Shown here: positions 45,916-54,774 of the stretch, one piece after another | Layout of the letters: each line of letters begins with the position of its first letter | How positions within the stretch are numbered: the first letter of the stretch is position 1 | Source of the DNA: Alphaproteobacteria bacterium | GTDB taxonomy: Bacteria > Pseudomonadota > Alphaproteobacteria > Rhizobiales > JAJFHC01 | Length of the DNA: 64,000 nt | Direction of reading: 5' to 3' | Assembly: GCA_021775805.1 (NCBI GenBank) | Contig: JAJFHD010000124.1 | Location: forward strand, 1 to 64,000 | Translations under genes and position numbers: made by a program | Notes under the pieces: model-generated | The model's input: the letters and a program-made list of their open reading frames with translations, nothing else | Databases searched by the model: none | What the model was told of the DNA's origin: nothing

Positions 45916-46749
45916 CTAATGCAGGATCTGGCTCAGGAAAAGCTTTGTGCGATCGCTCTGCGGATTTGTGAAGAACTCTTCCGGTTCGTTCTGTTCCACA
46001 ATCTGGCCGGCATCCATGAAGATCACCCGGTTGGCAACCAGCCGTGCAAATCCCATTTCGTGGGTTACACAGATCATCGTCATGCCCTCTTCCGCCAGGG
46101 TAATCATCACATCGAGCACTTCCTTGATCATTTCAGGGTCGAGCGCCGATGTCGGCTCGTCGAACAGCATGATGTCGGGTTCCATGCACAACGAACGGGC
46201 GATTGCCACACGTTGCTGCTGCCCGCCGGACAACTGGCCCGGATACTTCAGCGCCTGTTCTGGGATCTTGACCCGCTCGAGATACTTCATGGCAATTTCC
46301 TCGGCTTCCGCCTTGGGTTTGCCACGCACGTGAATCGGCCCCAAGGTGCAGTTTTCAAGGATCGTCAAATGCGGGAACAGGTTGAAATGCTGAAAGACCA
46401 TCCCGACTTCGCGGCGAATTTCATCGATCTTTTTCAGATCGTCGGTCAACTCGATTCCATCGATGATGATCTGCCCCCTCTGGTGTTCCTCAAGCCGGTT
46501 GAAGCAGCGGATAAGTGTTGATTTGCCGGAACCGGACGGACCGCACACGACGATACGCTCTCCCTTGTAGACAGTCAGGTCTATGTCCTGCAGCACGTGA
46601 AAGTCGCCATACCACTTGTTCATGGACGACACCTGAATCGCGACTTCGTCCGAAACCTTCATTTTCGATCGATCGACCGTACGGTCGTCGCCCATCGCCA
46701 TGCCAGCGGTATCGCCCGCCGTCGGTGCCTGAATCTCTGTCATCCCCAT
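45916..46749 (-). CDS. Polar amino-acid ABC transporter ATPase, second copy
   Basis: The 277-residue ATPase has Walker A in VVCGPSGSGKSTLIRCFNRL, the signature GQLSGGQQQRVAIARSLCME, Walker B in IMLFDEPTSALDPEMIKEV and switch histidine in CVTHEMGFARLVANR. It is very similar to the AapP at 48797-49582 but has a longer N-terminus of about 30 residues. ATG 46749 has GAGGGAG just upstream. No permease genes accompany it. It may share the AapQM permeases or serve others elsewhere. Confidence 0.92.
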   Translation of the reverse strand: MGMTEIQAPTAGDTAGMAMGDDRTVDRSKMKVSDEVAIQVSSMNKWYGDFHVLQDIDLTVYKGERIVVCGPSGSGKSTLIRCFNRLEEHQRGQIIIDGIELTDDLKKIDEIRREVGMVFQHFNLFPHLTILENCTLGPIHVRGKPKAEAEEIAMKYLERVKIPEQALKYPGQLSGGQQQRVAIARSLCMEPDIMLFDEPTSALDPEMIKEVLDVMITLAEEGMTMICVTHEMGFARLVANRVIFMDAGQIVEQNEPEEFFTNPQSDRTKLFLSQILH

Positions 46750-46824
46750 TCTCCCTCTTGTGTCCAGTCGTTACGTAGCGTCGACCTCAAGCGGCCGGCA
46801 TCCTGTGTCGCCACAGGGTGCAAT

Positions 46825-47919
46825 TCAATGTACCGGCGGGGCATACATCAGACCCCCCTTTGTCCATAAAGCGTTGATGCCGCGCGGAATCCCCAACGCT
46901 GTATCCGGCCCCACGTTTCTGTCGAAACTCTCACCGTAATTCCCGACCATCGTGATGATGTTATAGGCCCAGTCATTTCCCACACCCATCCCCTCACCAA
47001 TAGCGCCATCTACACCCAGAAGCCGTCTTACCGATGGGTTATCGGATTCCTTCATCTCGTCGGCTGTCTTTGACGTGATGCCATATTCCTCGGCATTGAT
47101 CATAGCAAACAGCGTCCATCTCACAAGATCAAACCATTTGGGATCGTCATCGCGCACGACCGGCCCCAGCGGTTCCTTCGAGGCAACCTCGGGCAGGATG
47201 ATGTGTTCGCCCGGGTTGGTAAGGTTCAATCGCTGCGCATAAAGCGCGGATTGATCGGCGGGATAGACGTCGCACTCACCCCTGTCATAGGCCTGCACAA
47301 CCTGTTCGGCATTCTCCAGCACCGCTTCCTGGTACGTCATCTCGTTTACCCGAAAGTAATCCGCAACATTCATCCTTGTCGTTGTGTCTGACGCGACGCA
47401 AATGGTCGAACCGTTGAGTTGCAACGCGCTCAACACCCCAAGCAGTTTGCGCACCATGAAACTCTGGCCATCGAAATAGTTGATTCCGACGAACGACAGT
47501 CCTTGATCAGTGTCGCGCGTTGCCGTCCACGTTGTGTTTCGCGCAAGAATATCGACCTCGCCTTGCCGTAGGGCATCGAACCGATGCGTGGCCGTCAGCG
47601 GCCTGAATTCAACCTTGGTCGCATCCCCGAATATTGCAGCCGCAATCGCTCTGCAGAAGTCGACATCAAGGCCGCGCCACTCCCCGTCTCCCTGGATGGA
47701 AAACCCAGACAAGCCTTCGTTAACGCCACAGGCAAGCATTCCACGACTTTTGACGTCGTCAAGCGTGCCGGCGAACCCGGTCGTGACGGCCAGCAGCGAG
47801 ACAACGACGGTCGCAATGTGGGTGCCCCATCGAACGATCGGTACGCGACATACCGGACGCCGATCATGACCTGCACAACCCTCACGACGAAAATTCCGCC
47901 AACTGGTCAAGAAAAACAC
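46825..47919 (-). CDS. Amino-acid ABC transporter substrate-binding protein, second copy
   Basis: The periplasmic binding protein resembles AapJ (52147-53163) along its whole length. Shared elements include GLDVDFCRAIAAAIFGDATK, FVGINYFDGQSFMV, KEPLGPVVRDDDPKWFD and a C-terminal GINALWTKGGLMYAPPVH. A hydrophobic signal (THIATVVVSLLAVTTGFA) precedes GTLDDVKSRG. The GTG at 47919 leaves a long charged leader before the signal, so the start is uncertain. Ligand-contact differences from AapJ suggest another specificity, but this is inference. Confidence 0.88.
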   Translation of the reverse strand: MFFLTSWRNFRREGCAGHDRRPVCRVPIVRWGTHIATVVVSLLAVTTGFAGTLDDVKSRGMLACGVNEGLSGFSIQGDGEWRGLDVDFCRAIAAAIFGDATKVEFRPLTATHRFDALRQGEVDILARNTTWTATRDTDQGLSFVGINYFDGQSFMVRKLLGVLSALQLNGSTICVASDTTTRMNVADYFRVNEMTYQEAVLENAEQVVQAYDRGECDVYPADQSALYAQRLNLTNPGEHIILPEVASKEPLGPVVRDDDPKWFDLVRWTLFAMINAEEYGITSKTADEMKESDNPSVRRLLGVDGAIGEGMGVGNDWAYNIITMVGNYGESFDRNVGPDTALGIPRGINALWTKGGLMYAPPVH

Positions 47920-47993
47920 TCTTTACGCCTCACTAATTCCACTTTTCGGGCTCTCCCTTGTCCGGCCTCGGGATCGTCCTTGACGACCAAGCG

Positions 47994-48794
47994 TCATCGC
48001 TTGCTCAGTTTTGTTCCCGATCCTTTTCCGGGCGCCTGGGCCACGGCCACGGATATCTCTCGTAACAGCTTGTTACGCGTGCCTTCGATAATGTCGTTGT
48101 ACGAAGCAACGGTCAGAACAAACGCCCCCGGTCCGCCAATGACCGCCTCGTCAAAGTATTTGAACAGAAATGGATTGTCGCTCAAAATGGCAAGTCCATT
48201 AATGGTTATTCCCTCAGCAACCACCTTTTTCCGCACCAACTCAGGCTGGACCCCGGAATTGTTGACCCCGTCAGCCGAGACGTCAATCGACTTCCTGCGC
48301 CCGTCAAACCCGTTTCGCCGGATCAGGCGTTCTCCGTACTCTATCACGCCGCCAATTCCCGTGCTGTCGGCATAATCCCGCTTGGGGTGATCGGAAATCG
48401 CCGCTGCAAAAGAATAAGCGGACCCTTCGTCAAACACCTTGGTCCACGGCACGACCTGTTTCTGCTGATGTGCGGAACTCCAATGCACGACCGTAACGGC
48501 TATCCCCCGAGAACCTGTTGTCCGGATTGCTGCGATTACTTCGGGATCACGAAATGCATGCACCAGTCCTTCCATTTGGAGCCGGTACTCCCTGGCATCG
48601 ACGCTTGCCGACGTGTCGACCGCCAGCACAAGCTCAAGGTCAACCGGTTTCGATTGGGCAACCGACGTCGCGAGCACCGATTTGTCGCTGGCGATCGTCA
48701 CATGCGCTCCGGCAACCAACGTCGCCACCGCAGTGAAAAGCAGCGCTGCCCGTCCGCGTTTTCCCAACCGACCGGAATCTTTGGGTGCCTTCAT
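47994..48794 (-). CDS. Secreted DUF1194 von Willebrand A-like protein
   Basis: The 266-residue protein has a signal-like helix (AALLFTAVATLVAGA) and a vWA fold whose metal-site motif reads VLAVDTSASVDAREYRLQM. Later vWA elements are SIDVSADGVNNSG and the final ANSYNDII-like region (VASYNDIIEGTRNKLLREI). This is the DUF1194 family, of unknown function. ATG 48794 follows the aapP stop with two bases between, which indicates translational coupling to the transporter operon. A role at the cell surface is inferred only from the signal. Confidence 0.8.
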   Translation of the reverse strand: MKAPKDSGRLGKRGRAALLFTAVATLVAGAHVTIASDKSVLATSVAQSKPVDLELVLAVDTSASVDAREYRLQMEGLVHAFRDPEVIAAIRTTGSRGIAVTVVHWSSAHQQKQVVPWTKVFDEGSAYSFAAAISDHPKRDYADSTGIGGVIEYGERLIRRNGFDGRRKSIDVSADGVNNSGVQPELVRKKVVAEGITINGLAILSDNPFLFKYFDEAVIGGPGAFVLTVASYNDIIEGTRNKLLREISVAVAQAPGKGSGTKLSKR

Positions 48795-48796
48795 CC

Positions 48797-49582
48797 CTAC
48801 AGGATCTGGCTCAGGAACAACTGTGACCGTTCGTGCTGCGGATTGTCGAAGAACGCATCTGGCTTGTTCTCTTCGATGATTTCCCCGTAATCCATGAAGA
48901 TCACCCTGTCGGCAACCGTACGCGCAAACCCCATTTCGTGGGTCACGCACAACATGGTCATACCGCTTTCGGCAAGTTCCACCATCACTTCGAGCACTTC
49001 CTTGATCATTTCAGGGTCAAGCGCCGAAGTCGGTTCATCGAAGAGCATGATCTTGGGGTCCATGCACAACGAGCGTGCAATCGCCACACGTTGTTGCTGA
49101 CCACCTGACAACTGGCCCGGGAACTTCAGCGCCTGATCGGGAATGCGGACCCTTTCGAGGAAATGCATGGCCAGTTCTTCTGCTTCCCGTTTGGGCATCT
49201 GGCGAACCCAGATTGGTCCATAGGTGCAGTTATCGAGAATCGACATATGCGGAAACAGGTTGAAGTGCTGGAACACCATCCCAACCTCGCGGCGCACCGC
49301 CTCGACATTTTTCGAACTGCCCGTCAATGTAATACCGTCAACAATTACATCGCCTTGCTGATGCTCTTCCAACCGGTTGATACATCTGATCATCGTCGAC
49401 TTGCCGGAACCCGACGGGCCGCAGATAACGATCCGTTCCTTGGGTTTGACATTCAGGTTGACGTTCTTCAGGACGTGAAACTGTCCATACCACTTGTGCA
49501 TGCCGACAATCTTGATGATCGGCTCGCCAGCCTCCACAGCGCTGGCTTTTACGTCGCTATCTGTTGCTTCAGCCAAAGTCAT
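48797..49582 (-). CDS. aapP: General L-amino-acid ABC transporter ATPase AapP
   Basis: The 261-residue ATPase has Walker A in CGPSGSGKSTMIRCINRLEE, signature GQLSGGQQQRVAIARSLCMD, and Walker B in IMLFDEPTSALDPEMIKEV. It is the last gene of the aapJQMP set and starts 28 bases after aapM. AapJQMP is the broad-range amino-acid importer of rhizobia. Confidence 0.93.
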   Translation of the reverse strand: MTLAEATDSDVKASAVEAGEPIIKIVGMHKWYGQFHVLKNVNLNVKPKERIVICGPSGSGKSTMIRCINRLEEHQQGDVIVDGITLTGSSKNVEAVRREVGMVFQHFNLFPHMSILDNCTYGPIWVRQMPKREAEELAMHFLERVRIPDQALKFPGQLSGGQQQRVAIARSLCMDPKIMLFDEPTSALDPEMIKEVLEVMVELAESGMTMLCVTHEMGFARTVADRVIFMDYGEIIEENKPDAFFDNPQHERSQLFLSQIL

Positions 49583-49610
49583 CTTTCACCACCTAACATA
49601 ACTTTTGAGG

Positions 49611-50726
49611 TTACGACTTGTGTCCGGTTTCAAGCTTCCGCTCCAAATAGAGCGAATACCGAGACATGCCAAAACAGAAGACGAAGAAGAACATCGCCAC
49701 GAAGATATAGACCTCATTTGACAGAGCACTCCACGCGGAATCAGCGAGTGCCGATTTGGCTATCCCCAAGAGATCCAGGAGGCCGATGATCAGCACCAGT
49801 GTGGAGTCCTTGAACAGTCCGATGAAAGTGTTGACGATACCGGGAATGGAAATCTTCAGTGCCTGAGGCAACACGATGAATCGCATCGACTGCCAGTATT
49901 TCAAGCCCATGGAATTCGCCGCTTCGTACTGCCCACTGGGAATAGCCTGCAACCCTCCCCTTACCACTTCCGCGATATAGGCAGCCGAGAACAGGACCAC
50001 CATGATCAACACACGCAGCAGAAGATCGAACTGTGTCCCTGGCGGCAGGAAGTAGCTCAGCATTGTCGAGGCCACGAACAGGATTGTAATCAAGGGCACG
50101 CCTCGAATGAACTCGATAAACGCAACACACAACATGCGGACCACGGGCATGTCGGACTGACGGCCGAGCGCCAGCAGGATGCCGATCGGCAATGACAGCA
50201 CAATGCCGGTCACGCCGATAACGACGTTGAGCAGCATGCCGCCAAATTTATCGGTCCCAACCGGTGTCAGACCAAGACCGCCAAGCAGCAGCCAGTAGGC
50301 GATCACCGGATAAAGCAGGGAGAACTTCAGTGCGTGCTTGCGATGCGGTACCTTGTCGAACAGGATCGGGATCAGAGCCACGCCGAGCAGCAAGAACGCA
50401 AGTATTGGACGCCAGCGTTCCGGTTCGGGATAGAAGCCGAATACAAAGATTTTGAACCGGTCGTTGATGAACGCCCAACAGGCCCCGTCGCCAAGGGCCC
50501 GACACTCGTTGCGGTCGGCGGCGACAAACACCGCATCAAGAAACATCCAGTTGACCAGGGGCGGCACGATTTGCCAGAGCAGAAGTAGTCCTGCAATCGT
50601 AAGCAATGTGTTGAACCAGCCGGAAAAAAGGTTCTTCTTCATCCAGTAGAGAGGACCGGACGTCAACATTGGTGCCGGCAGGTCCGGATGAGTGCCCGGT
50701 TCGTAGGTTTGTGTCGTGTCAGTCAT
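49611..50726 (-). CDS. aapM: General L-amino-acid ABC transporter permease AapM
   Basis: The 371-residue permease has several N-terminal helices before the core HisM-type domain. The core holds the EAA-loop region EAANSMGLKYWQSMRFIVLP followed by QALKISIPGIVNTFIGLFKD. The extra N-terminal helices and length are typical of AapM. It is nine bases downstream of aapQ. Confidence 0.93.
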   Translation of the reverse strand: MTDTTQTYEPGTHPDLPAPMLTSGPLYWMKKNLFSGWFNTLLTIAGLLLLWQIVPPLVNWMFLDAVFVAADRNECRALGDGACWAFINDRFKIFVFGFYPEPERWRPILAFLLLGVALIPILFDKVPHRKHALKFSLLYPVIAYWLLLGGLGLTPVGTDKFGGMLLNVVIGVTGIVLSLPIGILLALGRQSDMPVVRMLCVAFIEFIRGVPLITILFVASTMLSYFLPPGTQFDLLLRVLIMVVLFSAAYIAEVVRGGLQAIPSGQYEAANSMGLKYWQSMRFIVLPQALKISIPGIVNTFIGLFKDSTLVLIIGLLDLLGIAKSALADSAWSALSNEVYIFVAMFFFVFCFGMSRYSLYLERKLETGHKS

Positions 50727-50735
50727 GTCAGCCCC

Positions 50736-51959
50736 CTATCGCTCAACCAGCGCTATGCGCCGATTGAAGTAGTTCATGACCGCCGAGATGATCAGCGAGA
50801 AGCACAGATAGAGCAGGAGCACGATGATCATCGTTTCCATTTCCTTGCCCGTCTGCATGAGCGAAATACCGCCGATCGTTGCAACGATATCCATGTAACC
50901 AATAGCAATCGCCAACGACGAGTTCTTGGTCAGATTCAGGTACTGGCTTGTCAGAGGCGGAACGATCACGCGCAGAGCCTGCGGGATGATGATGGTCTTC
51001 AGCGTAAGTCCCCGTGAGGCGCCCAGTGCATACGATGCTTCCCATTGACCGTGCTTCACTGCCAGAATCCCGGCACGTACGATCTCTGCAATGAAGCAGG
51101 ATGTGTAAATGGTAAGCGCAAGCCAAAGGGCCAGGAACTCAGGTCTGATGGTCAATCCGCCCTCAATCCTGAATTTGCCGGCCGCTGGTATTTCCCAGTC
51201 AAGGGGAAATCCGGTGACGACGTAGGCGATGATCGGCAGACCAAGGATCAATCCCAAAGCAACCAAGAATACCGGTGATGATTTTCCAGTATCATCTTGC
51301 TTCTTCTTGGCGGCTCGTTTGTAGAAAATGGCGCCGACGATGCCAACGATAAATGAAACAATGACGACCGGAAAGGCACCCTCCGGAATTGGCATTGGCA
51401 TCGTGAAACCACGGTTGGTCAGAAATGCCACGTCGTTCAAATTGGCCCAGTCGGGAATGTTCTTCGGGTGCGGCAATGAATGTACGACAATGCCGTGTAT
51501 CAACAGAATGTGCAGCAGAACCGGCACGTTGCGGATGAATTCAACAATGCAATAGACCGTCCGGTTTATCAGCCAGTTCGGGGAAAGCCGCAGGACACCC
51601 ATGATAAAGCCGATGATCGTCGCCGCGAATATGCCACATACGGCAATCAGCAGAGTGTTCAAGACGCCGACCAGGCCTGCAATCAGATGAGTGCTCTGTG
51701 AGTTATACGGGATGAGCGTCTGATTGATGTCGTAGCCGGCCGGTTCGTTCAGGAACGAAAAGCTGAATGTCTTGCCGAGTAACTTCAGATTATCAACCGC
51801 ATTACTTCCAACATACCAGAAAAACCCGACCAGCAACGCGAGTGTTATGCCCTGCATTATTATTGATCGGGTCTTTTTGTCATACCACAGACCAACTATC
51901 CCGCTTCGTTCGGGCGAGCCGTCTCCGGGTCCCCCGGGCTGCAATTCGGTGGTGGTCAC
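50736..51959 (-). CDS. aapQ: General L-amino-acid ABC transporter permease AapQ
   Basis: The 407-residue permease has a large periplasmic insertion between helices 3 and 4. Its permease signature is EASYALGASRGLTLKTIIIP, followed by QALRVIVPPLTSQYLNLTKN. It starts at GTG 51959 with GAGGG upstream. A strong hairpin lies in the gap that separates it from aapJ (52082-52112). Confidence 0.93.
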   Translation of the reverse strand: MTTTELQPGGPGDGSPERSGIVGLWYDKKTRSIIMQGITLALLVGFFWYVGSNAVDNLKLLGKTFSFSFLNEPAGYDINQTLIPYNSQSTHLIAGLVGVLNTLLIAVCGIFAATIIGFIMGVLRLSPNWLINRTVYCIVEFIRNVPVLLHILLIHGIVVHSLPHPKNIPDWANLNDVAFLTNRGFTMPMPIPEGAFPVVIVSFIVGIVGAIFYKRAAKKKQDDTGKSSPVFLVALGLILGLPIIAYVVTGFPLDWEIPAAGKFRIEGGLTIRPEFLALWLALTIYTSCFIAEIVRAGILAVKHGQWEASYALGASRGLTLKTIIIPQALRVIVPPLTSQYLNLTKNSSLAIAIGYMDIVATIGGISLMQTGKEMETMIIVLLLYLCFSLIISAVMNYFNRRIALVER

Positions 51960-52081
51960 TGTTTCCCTCTTCCCCTCATCGTTTGCCGGGTTCTTTGCCC
52001 CTGCACAAACCTGGTTGCACCGCCGCCTGCAAGTTTCTTTTTACTGATTTTTTCGAGGCGTTCTGGAACAGATAAGCAAAA

Positions 52082-52112
52082 GGCCGTGCCGGTAGTTGTT
52101 ACCGGCACGGCC
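52082..52112 (-). terminator. Hairpin between aapJ and aapQ
   Basis: A perfect 13-base-pair stem, GGCCGTGCCGGTA with TACCGGCACGGCC, has a five-base loop. On the minus strand it is followed by TTTTGC. It lies 34 bases after the aapJ stop. Such hairpins behind binding-protein genes act as partial terminators or stabilise the 3' end, giving more binding protein than permease. Confidence 0.75.
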
Positions 52113-52146
52113 CAGATTTTAGTTTTGGAACATCGTATGTCCGTTA

Positions 52147-53163
52147 TCAATGATACGGAGGTGCGTAGATCAAGCCACCCTTGTTCCAAAGTGCGTTCAA
52201 ACCACGCTCGAGAGCGATTGGGGTACTCGGACCGATGTTGCGGTCAAAGACTTCGCCGTAGTTGCCAATACCAGCAATGATTTTTGCTGCATAGTCCTTG
52301 TCCAGACCAAGCATGGCACCCATGTCGCCTTCGGAGCCCAGAAGCCGGTTGATTTCCGGATTGTTTGTTCCCTTGGACATTTCGGCAACATTAGCCTGAG
52401 TAACACCCAGTTCTTCGGCAATGATCGTGACGTTCAGAACCCAACGGATAATATCCGCCCACTGGTCGTCGCCATGACGCGTTGCTGGGCCAAGCGGCTC
52501 CTTGGAAATGATTTCCGGGAGAACCACGTGATCGCCTGGTTTCTCGAAGGTCGCACGGGTTGCCGCAAGACCAGATGCATCAGTCGTGTAGACATCGCAA
52601 CGGCCGGCAAGATAGTTCGTGCGGGCTTCGTCGTTGGTTTCGATCGGAACCGCTTCGTACTTGATGTTGTTGGAGCGGAAGTAGTCGGCAAGGTTCAGCT
52701 CGGTTGTCGTACCGGTCTGAATGCAGACTGACGCCCCATCAAGTTCCTTAGCGCTTTTCACGCCAAGTGAGCTCGGAACCATGAAGCCCTGACCATCGTA
52801 GTAGTTCACACCGACAAACGACAGTTTCACGTCAACGTCACGAACAAATGTCCATGTCGAGTTACGCCAAAGAACGTCACCTTCCTTGGAATTAAGAATC
52901 GTGAAACGCGTCTTGCCTGTGGAAGGTACGAACTTCACTTTACTGGCGTCGCCAAGAACCGCAATCGCAGTAGCGCGGCAGAAATCGGCATCAAAGCCCT
53001 TCCACTCGCCACTGGCATCGGTATAGGCAAACCCGGTCAAACCCGTCGATACGACGCATTTCAACTCACCGGCCTTACGGACGTCTTCAAGTGTTCCCGC
53101 ACTGGCAGAAACGGCTGCAAGCATGCCGACGGCGGCAGTTGCACCTAACAAAAGATGTTTCAT
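52147..53163 (-). CDS. aapJ: General L-amino-acid-binding protein AapJ
   Basis: The 338-residue periplasmic binding protein has a signal peptide (MKHLLLGATAAVGMLAAVSA, cleavage near residue 22). The mature chain begins GTLEDVRKAGELKCVVSTG. Conserved elements include FDADFCRATAIAVLGDASK, FVGVNYYDGQGFMV and the C-terminal NALWNKGGLIYAPPYH. ATG 53163 has GGGAG upstream. The frame runs to 53244, but the extra residues precede the signal peptide and were left out. Confidence 0.94.
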   Translation of the reverse strand: MKHLLLGATAAVGMLAAVSASAGTLEDVRKAGELKCVVSTGLTGFAYTDASGEWKGFDADFCRATAIAVLGDASKVKFVPSTGKTRFTILNSKEGDVLWRNSTWTFVRDVDVKLSFVGVNYYDGQGFMVPSSLGVKSAKELDGASVCIQTGTTTELNLADYFRSNNIKYEAVPIETNDEARTNYLAGRCDVYTTDASGLAATRATFEKPGDHVVLPEIISKEPLGPATRHGDDQWADIIRWVLNVTIIAEELGVTQANVAEMSKGTNNPEINRLLGSEGDMGAMLGLDKDYAAKIIAGIGNYGEVFDRNIGPSTPIALERGLNALWNKGGLIYAPPYH

Positions 53164-53600
53164 ATACAAATCTCCCTCACAACTTATGTTGATCAGTCTG
53201 GAACGCCCAAACCAATCGTGAATCCGGTCCATAGCTTTTGTCAACCGAACCCGATTGAGTGCTATGGTGCCGGAAGGCGGGCGAATGTCAACCCTCCTGA
53301 CGCGCCAATGTCAACGCCAAATTTGCATTCACGAAACATCGGTTGCGGCAAATTGGGCCAACTTAACGACACTTTCACCACCAAATTCGACAGGTTTTTC
53401 CCGATTGCCGGACAAAAACTCATTCGCATAGAAACAGCTGTAGCCGGTTTCAAGAAAACTGAATTCCTCGTTAATATGCACAGGATTCGGAGCGCCTCGG
53501 ACTGGCATGCCAAAGATCAATTACACACATTGCGAATTCCGGCAGCTTCCGATAGATCTTTCCAACCCATATTAACGTTCCGAACTGGCGTATAATCCAG
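53164..53600. other. Intergenic region between divergent aapJ and metC
   Basis: These 437 bases hold no gene I can support. Three copies of TGTCAA (53239-53244, 53286-53291, 53309-53314) read as TTGACA on the minus strand and could include the -35 box of aapJ. No convincing -10 partner was found. An inverted repeat CCATAGC (53229-53235)/GCTATGG (53261-53267) flanks one of them. TATAAT at 53591-53596 sits just before the metC start. Confidence 0.5.
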
Positions 53601-54770
53601 ATGACAAAGAAGACCACAAGGCAGGCCACCCGGCTTGTCACTAAAGGCCGCGACCCGGAAGCCAATCATGGTTTCGTCAATCCCCCGGTTTTTCATGCGT
53701 CGACCGTCCTTTACCCCTCTGTAGAGGCCGTCAAGGCACGCACTCAGAAATACGTTTACGGGCGCCGTACGACACCGACCACGGAGTCCCTCGAACTGGC
53801 AGTGGCGGACATCGAAGGCGGATACGCCACTCGTTTGACACCATCAGGCCTTGCGGCCATTACGACCTCTCTGCTGTCGGTCTTGAATGCCGGAGATCAT
53901 ATTCTCGTTGCCGATACGGTTTATCGGCCGTGCCGGAACTTCTGTGATGCCGTCCTTTCAAGACTTGGCATTGAAGTCGCGTATTACGACCCTCTGATCG
54001 GCGCGGATGTGGCTGCCCTGATGAAACCCAATACCCGTGTCGTCTACACCGAAGCACCGGGATCCCAGACGTTCGAAATGCAGGACATCCCGGCAACCGC
54101 CGCCGCCGCCCACGCCGGCGGCGCCATGGTCGTGATGGACAACACCTGGGCATCGCCGCTCTTCTGCGATCCGTTCTCCCTCGGCGTCGACGTATCGATT
54201 CAGGCTGCGACGAAGTACATCGTCGGCCATTCCGACGCCATGCTCGGTTGCATCACTGCCAATGAGGAGTATTGGCCTGTGATCAAGAAAGGTCATGAAG
54301 ATCTCGGTCAGTGCGCCGGCCCCGACGATATTTATCTTGCCCAACGCGGCATTCGGACACTTGCTGTTCGCCTCAATCAGCACATGGCAAATGGCATTGC
54401 TCTGGCTCAATGGCTTGAAGCGCGCCCGGAAGTGGAACGGGTGTTGCACCCCGCACTTCCGTCCCATCCCGGCCACGATATATGGAAACGCGATTTCAAG
54501 GGCGCGTCAGGACTGTTCAGTTGCATTCTCAAGCCCGTTGCCGAGCCTCGTATCCACGCCATGCTTGATGGCTTCACACTATTCGGGATGGGGTTTTCGT
54601 GGGGTGGCTACGAAAGTCTGGTGGTTCCCTTCGATCCCCGCCCCTATCGCACCGCTACCCAATGGTCCCACGAAGGCCAGGGTTTGCGGTTCCATGCGGG
54701 CCTTGAAGACATCGAAGACCTCAAGGATGAACTGGCCGAAGGGTTTGAACGGCTGAATGCAACAGCGTAA
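53601..54770 (+). CDS. metC: Cystathionine beta-lyase
   Basis: The 389-residue fold-type I PLP enzyme converts cystathionine to homocysteine, pyruvate and ammonia. It begins with a conserved N-terminus (NHGFVNPPVFHASTVLYPS) followed by YGRRTTPTTESLELAVADIE. The PLP lysine is in SIQAATKYIVGHSDAMLGC, and the C-terminus has FSWGGYESLVVPFDPRPYRT. The start shows no ribosome-binding sequence; a TATAAT ends five bases upstream, so a leaderless message is possible. The gene is divergent from aapJ. Confidence 0.93.
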   Translation: MTKKTTRQATRLVTKGRDPEANHGFVNPPVFHASTVLYPSVEAVKARTQKYVYGRRTTPTTESLELAVADIEGGYATRLTPSGLAAITTSLLSVLNAGDHILVADTVYRPCRNFCDAVLSRLGIEVAYYDPLIGADVAALMKPNTRVVYTEAPGSQTFEMQDIPATAAAAHAGGAMVVMDNTWASPLFCDPFSLGVDVSIQAATKYIVGHSDAMLGCITANEEYWPVIKKGHEDLGQCAGPDDIYLAQRGIRTLAVRLNQHMANGIALAQWLEARPEVERVLHPALPSHPGHDIWKRDFKGASGLFSCILKPVAEPRIHAMLDGFTLFGMGFSWGGYESLVVPFDPRPYRTATQWSHEGQGLRFHAGLEDIEDLKDELAEGFERLNATA

Positions 54771-54774
54771 GATT

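Noticed and set aside
53155..53595. A 146-codon plus-strand frame between aapJ and metC
   Set aside because: No domain, no ribosome-binding site and no coding-like composition; it covers the divergent promoter region.
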